Source: Methanobacteriota archaeon
Lineage (GTDB): Archaea > Halobacteriota > Methanosarcinia > Methanosarcinales > Methanosarcinaceae
DNA: 20,337 bases
Reading direction: 5' to 3'
NCBI GenBank assembly: GCA_023399215.1
Contig: JAEWQJ010000061.1
Span: forward strand, 1-20,337
Shown here in pieces: positions 14,854-20,337 of the stretch. Numbering within the stretch: the first letter of the stretch is position 1; the number at the start of each line of letters is the position of its first letter. A model generated the notes under the pieces. That model was not told where the DNA came from. It was given only the letters and a program-made list of their open reading frames with translations, and made no database searches. A program made the translations under genes and the position numbers.

Positions 14854-15092
14854 ACGGAAAAACGGAATGAAATAAACGGAAAAATAAAATGAAATAAACA
14901 GAAAAACGGAATGAAATAAACGGAAAAACGGAATGAAATAAACGGAAAAATAAAATGAAATAAACAGAAAAACGGAATGAAATAAACGGAAAAACGGAAT
15001 GAAATAAACAGAAAAATGAAATGAAATAAACAGAAAAATGAAATGAAATAAACAGAAAAATGAAATGAAATAAACAGAAAAATGGAACAAAA
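14851..15092 (+). repeat. Eleven 22-bp tandem repeats starting at the cobN-like stop codon
   Basis: Units begin TAAAC(G/A)GAAAAA and end ATGAAA, at 14851 and every 22 bp to 15092. The first unit's TAA is the stop codon. Units 1-3 equal units 4-6, so there is a 66-bp higher-order period, and units 8-10 are identical to one another. Long minus-strand frames across it (Phe/Ser-rich) are products of the repeat. Recent expansion by slippage is likely. Confidence 0.92.
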
Positions 15093-15095
15093 TTC

Positions 15096-15126
15096 AAAAA
15101 GGGTTTAACCTTTTTTCTTTTTTCTT
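15096..15126 (+). terminator. Terminator of the cobN-like gene
   Basis: AAAAAGG (15096-15102) pairs with CCTTTTT (15109-15115) around GTTTAA, and the T-rich tract continues to about 15123. It lies directly after the repeat array and between convergent genes. A nearby A-run/T-run (15127-15150) may serve the opposite strand. Confidence 0.6.
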
Positions 15127-15191
15127 AAAAAAAGACTTTTTATTTTTTAACTTTTGATATTATTGATTTTCAGCACTAATTTTGTTCTTTT

Positions 15192-15626
15192 TCAGTCCGT
15201 TGCTTCCTTGTCTTTTTCTTCAGTCTCTTTTATGTAGGGCTTAATATCCAGCACAGGTGTCCCATTAATTGCATCAAGCCCTTTTACATGGAGCACATTA
15301 CCCTCCACTTTCAAAAGCTCTACAATAGTAAGTCCTATCCCATTAGGGCGATAAGGGCTCCGGCTGGCAAAGACTCCGGAGATTTCCCCGTCATAATGGC
15401 GGCGGTGGATGAGTTTATATCCTTTCGATTTGCTGAAGTAAAATAGGATGTACAGTTTTTCAAAATCTTCGATTCTGTAAAGCCCTTCTGTAAATTCTTT
15501 CTTGAGGACTATCTTTGAGACTTTACTGTACACCTCTTCGTTGTATACTGGTTCAAGGTAGTCGTTTTCGACGTAGCCTACAGGAACCATTTCAATTCCT
15601 TCGGAAGCCTCAGGAATTTCATTCAT
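15192..15626 (-). CDS. trmO: TrmO-type (TsaA/UPF0066) tRNA N6-methyltransferase
   Basis: 144 residues from the ATG at 15626, preceded by GAGG with 7-base spacing; an in-frame TTG at 15638 is an alternative. The protein shows the beta-barrel TrmO/TsaA pattern: VPVGYVENDY (14-23), YKLIHRRHYDGE (70-81), the SAM-site motif GVFASRSPYRPNGIG (84-98), and GLDAINGTPVLDIKPY (116-131). Characterised members methylate N6 of t6A37 in tRNA-Thr with S-adenosylmethionine. The gene start overlaps the end of the fmdE-like gene by 8 bases, so the two are co-translated. It has the core barrel without a long C-terminal extension. Family assignment is strong; the exact tRNA target in archaea is inferred. Confidence 0.85.
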   Translation of the reverse strand: MNEIPEASEGIEMVPVGYVENDYLEPVYNEEVYSKVSKIVLKKEFTEGLYRIEDFEKLYILFYFSKSKGYKLIHRRHYDGEISGVFASRSPYRPNGIGLTIVELLKVEGNVLHVKGLDAINGTPVLDIKPYIKETEEKDKEATD

Positions 15627-16203
15627 CTTTTGCCTCAAAACATGGAATGCAAACTATTTTTCCATTTTTAACCCTGCCCAGAGGTTCCATGAAACCTTCT
15701 CCGCATTTGCTGCAGACCAGGGTGGGGTAAATTATGGCTTTTTCCGGCGGTTCGACTTCAACTTCCCTAACCCAGAAAAGCTCTTCTTCGGGCATTTCCA
15801 GTATTCTCTGGCTTTTTGCGTCATGAGAAGCCCGAAACTCTTTTTCCTCTTCAGGGCTTGCAGTGCCTGCTCTCAATTTTGCGAAGAGTGCGGTGTGCCT
15901 TTCGTCCGAGGGGAGGGCACTGGGTTTCAGGGAAATTCTCAGAGCTTTATTATCGCCTCTTTTGAAGTACGTGTAAACATGTTTTCCGTAATCCTTGAAA
16001 ATTAGATTCCCTTTCCCAAAGGTGCACCCGTTTATTGCCTGAATGGCATCCACAGCGCATGACCGGTTTTCTACAATTGCGACCAGTTCTTCATCTTTGC
16101 TGCGGTCTTTGAAGTGGTTGGCTGCAAGTGTTGCTACTCTGTAGCCAATGGAAAGTCCGGGACAGACATGCCCATGAAACTGTACTGCAGTATCGAAATC
16201 CAA
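15619..16203 (-). CDS. FmdE-family protein with C-terminal zinc ribbon
   Basis: 194 residues from a TTG start at 16203 with AGGAG 8 bases upstream. The N-terminal FmdE domain shows FHGHVCPGLSIGYRVA (9-24), with His10, His12 and Cys14. It continues with ENRSCAVDAIQAINGCTFGKGNL (45-67), with Cys49 and Cys60, the usual metal-ligand set of the family. The C-terminus is a zinc ribbon: CSKC (164-167) and CIPC (185-188). FmdE/FwdE was named from formylmethanofuran dehydrogenase gene clusters but is not a catalytic subunit, and stand-alone copies such as this are common. Molybdenum/tungsten-enzyme maturation or metal handling is a guess. No fmd/fwd catalytic genes are in the window. It shares a transcription unit with trmO, overlapping by 8 bases. 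Confidence 0.85.
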   Translation of the reverse strand: MDFDTAVQFHGHVCPGLSIGYRVATLAANHFKDRSKDEELVAIVENRSCAVDAIQAINGCTFGKGNLIFKDYGKHVYTYFKRGDNKALRISLKPSALPSDERHTALFAKLRAGTASPEEEKEFRASHDAKSQRILEMPEEELFWVREVEVEPPEKAIIYPTLVCSKCGEGFMEPLGRVKNGKIVCIPCFEAKDE

Positions 16204-16639
16204 GTTTTTGACTCCTGATGTTTTTAGCTCTTAGTTTTACTGATTTCCACGTTAGACTGTCATGATAAAAATGATTAACCCACATTCTGCAGTATTTTTC
16301 GAAAATCTATATTTTTCCTGATGACGTTTTTGAAATAGATCTAATTAATTTAAACTCTTAATGGCATTTAGTGAAAATTGAATGGTATTGTTTTTTTGTC
16401 TCTAAACACACCACTAGTCGCTTTACCTCTGGCATAAAAGTTCAATAGATCCTCATTTGATTGTAAATTGATAGCAGGAAAATTATGAACTATGAAGTTT
16501 TACTGCGGAAACTGGATTTACTTTAATGAAATAATTTCATATTATTTAGGTATTATTTATAGGTTTTTTGTTTGATTAATATTATAAAAGGTATCTCGTA
16601 ATAAGAACAGGCTTGCTTTCGAGTAAGAAATAAGGTAAC

Positions 16640-16824
16640 TATTCAGCCTATCTAAACATGTCTGATAATATTGATTCTAGTGAAAACGAGGCATCCAAAA
16701 AATAATATATAAAAAATGAAGAAACGCAGTCAATCGCTAACAACTAAAAAAATCAATTTACACAAATTTATCTGTTGAATTATAGTAAAAATGACTACTT
16801 ATACTGTTTTATATAGGCTGAATA
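16640..16824. mobile_element. Possible MITE or insertion-element remnant
   Basis: Perfect 12-bp inverted ends, TATTCAGCCTAT (16640-16651) and ATAGGCTGAATA (16813-16824), enclose 161 bases. Just inside the left end is a short ORF start (MSDNIDSSENEASKK, then stop), which could be the decayed start of a transposase. No clear target duplication is seen. Confidence 0.4.
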
Positions 16825-17096
16825 AGTACGAAATAAGAATATTCACTCTGTACTGTTCTGAGTTTTTACTCTTAGAATGGCATAAATGCCGAACTTGAAT
16901 TTCTAAATTTTATATTTGTTAATGTCTGGACGGAAAATACAGATCGGGTTTGAGATCATTAATTAAGATTTATAATCAGGACTCCGCTCACTTTATATAA
17001 TATGAATTTAGAGTAATCAACCTCATCCATAGAATATTATGAAAAATGTTTGATAAAATCCTTATTCTATGTAAAAACTCCAAAAATAATTATTAT

Positions 17097-17188
17097 AATT
17101 GGGAGCCCTATTTGCCACCTCTGATAGGCTCCCAATTGAGTGATTCAACCCCTACGATTAAGAGAAAAACCCCTTAACTCTTAATCGT
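17097..17188. ncRNA. Candidate structured RNA with two stable hairpins
   Basis: Hairpin 1 pairs AATTGGGAGCC (17097-17107) with GGCTCCCAATT (17127-17137), perfect over 11 bp and extendable past one bulge. Hairpin 2 pairs ACGATTAAGAG (17154-17164) with CTCTTAATCGT (17178-17188), perfect over 11 bp. Read on the plus strand, loop 1 contains CACCTC (17116-17121), identical to the anti-Shine-Dalgarno core, and the linker and loop 2 are C-rich (ACCCCTA, ACCCCTT). A TATA-like TTTATATAA lies at 16992-17000. Orientation is uncertain: on the minus strand the array would end in a T-rich tract near 17086-17096. Confidence 0.45.
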
Positions 17189-17775
17189 TGACTTTCCCTT
17201 TATGTTATAGAGGTATATAACTTATACGACTTTAAAATTTGCGTCGCATTAAATTATTTAGTCGCATCAAAATCACAATCGTGAGACTTAATGGCTAGCC
17301 GGGTCATTATATATATTTTTTATATGTTAAAGTTTTACAAAAAGCGATGAAATTACTTTAACTACAAAAAAATAGGTTATTCTTTTTTACCTAATTAAAA
17401 AATTATATTATATGTATATAAAATTCAATTTTCAGGTGAAAATAGATACGAAGTCTGGTTATAGAAACTAATTCTTAATATATATATTTTAAAAATTAAC
17501 ATTCAATATAATCTTTTTCTTGTTTTATCTCAAAATCATTTCACTTTTTTAATTTTTATATTACAGTTATGTATCCTATACAGGTGACCCATTATTTTAC
17601 TTCAACTTCGAATTTGTTTCATTTTACATAATCATTCCACAATACCAAAATGAAATTGAAACTTACGTAACGTTTAACTTTTGCGCCGTCTGCTACTGTA
17701 TCGTGTATTGAACTTTAAAATGGTTTTGGATCTGCAAAATTATTTCAGGATACAATACTGTTTTTCAGAAGCCGA

Positions 17776-17783
17776 TATATAAT
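17776..17783 (+). promoter_or_regulatory. TATA box of the hydrolase gene
   Basis: TATATAAT lies about 45 bases before the ATG at 17827, which predicts a transcript start near 17805 and a short leader holding the ribosome-binding site GGGGAG (17817-17822). Confidence 0.55.
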
Positions 17784-17826
17784 TAACACCGATATCTAAA
17801 ATAGTAAAGCCTTTTGGGGAGTTGGC

Positions 17827-18528
17827 ATGAGCGAATTATCAAGTAAAAGTAAAAGCAGTAGTGAAATACAAATTCCAATTGATTCCATTACACTTGAAGG
17901 AAACCTCACAATTCCTGAAGGAGTAAAAGGAATTGTTGTTTTTGCACACGGCAGCGGGAGCAGTCGTTTCAGTCCTCGGAACCGATATGTTGCGCAGGAA
18001 CTTCATAAAGAAGGCCTTGGAACACTGTTATTTGATCTGTTGACAGCTGAGGAAGAGAGAATTGATATGATAACTGCTCAACTCAGGTTTGATATTGACC
18101 TGCTTGCAGATCGGCTTGTTAGCGTAACAAACTGGCTTTTAACCAATCCTGAAACTAAAAATCTCAACATAGGTTACTTTGGTGCCAGTACAGGAGCTGC
18201 AGCCGCACTCATAGCTGCAAAGGAGCACGCAAATATCATAAAGGCAGTAGTTTCCAGAGGTGGAAGGCCCGATCTGGCTGAAAAAGCCCTGCCGGATGTA
18301 AAAGCACCTACATTACTCATTGTAGGTGGAGAGGATTATCAAGTAATAGAGATGAATCAGTGGGCATTAGACCGATTGAAAGCAGAACAAAAAGAACTTA
18401 AAATTGTTTCCGGAGCAACCCATCTTTTTGAAGAACCGGGCACTTTAGAAGAAGTCGCAAATCTGGCTGGAGAATGGTTTAAAAAATATCTTATGGAGGA
18501 GAAAATAACACTTATGGAAGAGAAATAA
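17827..18528 (+). CDS. Alpha/beta hydrolase (dienelactone hydrolase-like)
   Basis: 233 residues, cytoplasmic. The alpha/beta-hydrolase fold is clear: IVVFAHGSGSSRFSPRNR (36-53) holds the oxyanion-hole HGSGSS turn, YFGASTGAAAAL (117-128) the nucleophile elbow with Ser121, LIVGGEDYQVIEMN (164-177) the likely acid Asp170, and SGATHLFEEPG (195-205) the catalytic His199. It resembles the small DLH-type hydrolases that in some genomes are fused to a phosphoribosyltransferase domain; here it stands alone. The natural substrate is unknown. A TATA box and GGGGAG before the ATG suggest a single-gene unit. The C-terminal LMEEK is duplicated (LMEEKITLMEEK) by a 21/20-bp tandem repeat across the stop codon. 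Confidence 0.85.
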   Translation: MSELSSKSKSSSEIQIPIDSITLEGNLTIPEGVKGIVVFAHGSGSSRFSPRNRYVAQELHKEGLGTLLFDLLTAEEERIDMITAQLRFDIDLLADRLVSVTNWLLTNPETKNLNIGYFGASTGAAAALIAAKEHANIIKAVVSRGGRPDLAEKALPDVKAPTLLIVGGEDYQVIEMNQWALDRLKAEQKELKIVSGATHLFEEPGTLEEVANLAGEWFKKYLMEEKITLMEEK

Positions 18529-18530
18529 CA
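18490..18530 (+). repeat. 21/20-bp tandem duplication across the hydrolase stop codon
   Basis: CTTATGGAGGAGAAAATAAC (start of unit 1, 18490-18510) is followed by a near copy at 18511-18530. A one-base loss in the second copy puts TAA in frame and ends the protein. Confidence 0.75.
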
Positions 18531-19523
18531 AGTTAGCAGTAAATGCTAGATAAATACACATTAAGCAAATCCCAAAACTAATATTACCCTGAAATTATAC
18601 ATTTATGATTCATGTGCCCATAACTTCATTTTTTGTAATTTTTACCACAGTACGGATAAAAGGCTCTGTACCAAATAATTAACCTATTTCTTTATGACTT
18701 TTTTATTTGCAATATATCTCTCTTGCATACTTTCGCATACTTCCCATTCGTATTATTCTCCACGATTTTTTCAGGTATTTTTCAGGTATTTTTCAGGTAT
18801 TTTTTCAGGTACTTTTTCAGGCTTTTTTTGGGTACTCATTTTTTTCCATGATTCTTTATATTATGTGGAACATTTGCTTAATTTACCCGTTTAATAAAAA
18901 GTTATTTATAGTACAACTAGGAAATAGGTTACCGTATGTAGGTAATAACAAAAAAAGAGAAATAACACATAGGATACAGGAGAACCAATTGACGAATAAA
19001 ATGACCGAGAAAAAGCTTTCAAAATAAATTTCAGATGGATTATTGTTCGACAATGACATACTTTTAACTCCTGATGAAGTTGAAATTATGGAAAATTTTA
19101 GGTTTATTCATGCAACACTAATCTAAACTTAAAAATGAATCTGAAAATGAGATATATTAAAAATTTATCAATAAACAACCTTTAGACAATATCCAAAGAT
19201 CTCCAAAGAGTTAAACAAATGTTTGAGCTCATTCCAAAACCAGGTTTCTTCTTAAATCAGTATTCCATGACAAAAAACTCGATTGATAACTTAAATTTTT
19301 AGATTCAGTGAACCAATTTTGATTTTGGGAATGGGCTATCTGTATAAGTGATCCGATCATACCTAAATTTCTGGCAGGGCTTGACAATTTATTGGAGTCT
19401 AAAAGTCCAGAATTCAAGAATGATCATATAACTGATAGACTCTATCCCAATAAGTGTGGCCTGAAAAATGGGACGTACATACGAATATATTTCACAATGT
19501 ATGTACACAGAAGTGGAAAATAG
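18529..19523. other. Decayed, gene-poor region
   Basis: Almost 1 kb with several short frames broken by stops and little codon structure. 18707-19027 is open, but its first half is translated from an 11-base repeat. After its stop the same frame resumes without break to about 19124 (..DNDILLTPDEVEIMENF..), as in a pseudogene. A minus-strand frame at 19229-19417 has no ribosome-binding site or recognised domain. The region probably holds remnants of the 5' part of the following restriction-modification gene or of insertion elements, but I cannot identify them. Confidence 0.4.
18766..18831. repeat. 11-12 bp tandem repeats (TTTTTCAGGTA)
   Basis: About five copies of TTTTTCAGGTA and variants run head to tail, ending in a degenerate T-rich copy. 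The location is non-coding as far as can be judged. Confidence 0.8.
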
Positions 19524-20337
19524 ATGTTTGTTAAACAAAGCAAAATCGTAGAACAGATTTGTGAAATACCGGTTACACTTGGAGATATTTCCGATAACAT
19601 CTTAGAGGGTATAAATACAAAAAATGGCTTGCTTCACAGGCTCTACCTTCCTGAAGAGGGCGGTTCAGATTCGTATTATCTTTGCGAAGGCTTGTGCAAG
19701 CCTGTATTTATAGAACCTGAACTTATGTATCCGTATGTTTCAGGGGTTTTTTCCGAAAAATTTGCATTTCGTTCTTCACCTTATCGTTTCATGCTGCCTT
19801 ATGAATTGTTCACAATGGGAAAAAAGAACGAATACAACGTAATCCCTCCCGAAGAACTCCAGACAAAATTCCCTATGGCTTACGGGAGAATTCTGGAATT
19901 CAAAAGAAAATTCCTCCACGACGCAACTCCCCTTAAATCTGCAGACTACAGTATAAAAGGCAGAAAATTTCTGGAATACTTTAATACTCCTAAGATTATT
20001 GTTACTGAAGGCTATCATCTGCAGGCTGCATATGATGCTGAAGGGAACCATGTATTTGAGAACGGATGCGGCATTGTTCTTAAGGATCCAGGCAGGTATG
20101 CCTATATTACTGCAGTGCTTAACAGTTCGATTGCCAGGCTCTTTCCGTCAGTCTGTAAGTCTGAAATGATATATCCGAGCTATGTAGCCCCTGTAGCGAT
20201 GAAACGTTTTCCAATCGTGTTTCCTGATTCCAGGCTAACTGAAGATCTCATAGATACTATATCTAGTTACCTTGCGTTCCTGAACAGGGAAAAGTATGCA
20301 AGGAATTACGGAGTGCCAGACTGGCTTCGGGAACTTA
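19524..20337 (+). CDS. Target-recognition half of an Eco57I/TaqI-like type IIG restriction-modification protein, open at window end
   Basis: From ATG 19524 the frame stays open for 271 codons to the window edge. It opens with KIVEQICEIPVTLGDISDNI and LEGINTKNG, then RILEFKRKFL, KFLEYFNTPKIIVTEG, a GCGIVLKDPGRYAYITAVLN strand-helix unit, and YPSYVAPVAMKRFPIVFP. This matches the order of the TaqI-like C-terminal specificity domain of Eco57I-family enzymes (LGD-i.-gi.t start, 'y..pKii' middle, 'y..aiLNS' helix, 'kRfPi..p' end). The methylase part with its SAM and NPPY motifs, which should precede it, is absent: an in-frame TAG stands directly before the ATG, no ribosome-binding site is seen, and the upstream 1 kb is decayed. 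Either this is a 5'-truncated pseudogene or a stand-alone recognition subunit. The truncated reading seems likelier. Confidence 0.65.
   Translation, partial: MFVKQSKIVEQICEIPVTLGDISDNILEGINTKNGLLHRLYLPEEGGSDSYYLCEGLCKPVFIEPELMYPYVSGVFSEKFAFRSSPYRFMLPYELFTMGKKNEYNVIPPEELQTKFPMAYGRILEFKRKFLHDATPLKSADYSIKGRKFLEYFNTPKIIVTEGYHLQAAYDAEGNHVFENGCGIVLKDPGRYAYITAVLNSSIARLFPSVCKSEMIYPSYVAPVAMKRFPIVFPDSRLTEDLIDTISSYLAFLNREKYARNYGVPDWLREL

Larger units (their letters stand above)
16204..17826. other. Long AT-rich intergenic region
   Basis: About 1.6 kb with no credible protein gene. It holds a possible inverted-repeat element (16640-16824), two adjacent strong hairpins (17097-17188, candidate RNA), and the hydrolase promoter at its right end. 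A short direct repeat GTCGCAT occurs twice around 17242-17270. The rest is A/T-rich with no pattern I can name. Confidence 0.55.

Noticed and set aside
14851..15092. CRISPR array
   Set aside because: Units are contiguous without spacers and are only 22 bp; the same holds for the 44-bp array at 9585 and the 11-bp array at 18766. No cas genes are present.
14741..15097. Minus-strand Phe/Ser/Val-Tyr repeat 'proteins' opposite the end of the cobN-like gene
   Set aside because: They are the complement of the 22-bp tandem repeat plus the 3' end of the real gene. Two overlapping frames give the same kind of repeat, with no ribosome-binding site.
18694..19027. Two overlapping plus-strand frames (66 and 106 codons)
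   Set aside because: Both are largely translations of the TTTTTCAGGTA repeat, have no ribosome-binding site, and agree with no known family; treated as decayed sequence.
19229..19417. Minus-strand 62-codon frame, at first sight like a transposase tail
   Set aside because: No catalytic motif or inverted ends could be identified, and there is no start signal; too weak to call.

Overview
The window looks like chromosomal DNA of a methanogenic archaeon, most probably Methanosarcina or a close relative. This is read from gene content and style, not from a database search. It carries a methanopterin biosynthesis gene (mptG), an archaeal Nop5-fibrillarin pair, an FmdE-type protein, surface proteins with signal peptides and many N-glycosylation sequons, archaeal TATA-type promoters, and long AT-rich spacers with inverted repeats and decayed genes.

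Layout. (1) 1-200, minus: the start of a secreted beta-helix type surface protein. (2) 739-2379, plus: a GerW/YtfJ-like protein followed by a DUF2953 (YtfI-like) membrane protein with an expanded Glu/Lys repeat insert. (3) 2480-5133, plus: a tight operon of mptG, nop5 and flpA. (4) 5321-14853: the most interesting part. A winged-helix regulator fused to a DUF4430-like domain is divergent from a DUF2162 membrane protein, a MotA/TolQ/ExbB-like channel and a DUF2149 protein with an ExbD-like helix. After a small inverted-repeat element and a DUF1638 gene comes a very large CobN-like protein that is predicted to be exported and anchored outside the cell. (5) 15192-16203, minus: fmdE-like and trmO-like genes, overlapping. 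(6) 16204-17826: a gene-free AT-rich spacer with an inverted-repeat element and two strong adjacent hairpins (candidate RNA). (7) 17827-18528: an alpha/beta hydrolase. (8) 18529-19523: apparently decayed sequence. (9) 19524 to the end: the C-terminal target-recognition part of a type IIG/Eco57I-like restriction-modification protein, without its methylase half as far as can be seen.

How it works together. The DUF2162, ExbB-like, DUF2149 and CobN-like set resembles the hmuSTUV genes of Bacteroidetes haem-uptake loci. Here it sits in an archaeon that has no outer membrane. A 35-bp block just upstream of the TATA box of the DUF2162 operon recurs almost unchanged (30 of 35 identical, no gaps) upstream of the TATA box of the CobN-like gene 4 kb away. 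This ties the two transcription units into one regulon, for which the divergent DUF4430-fused regulator is the obvious candidate. The inferred role is energised capture or remodelling of a corrinoid, haem or other metal-tetrapyrrole at the cell surface. The substrate cannot be told from sequence.

Another recurring theme is tandem duplication of 20-22 bp units over stop codons (three genes), plus a 44-bp repeat array whose units carry ribosome-binding sites and tiny ORFs.
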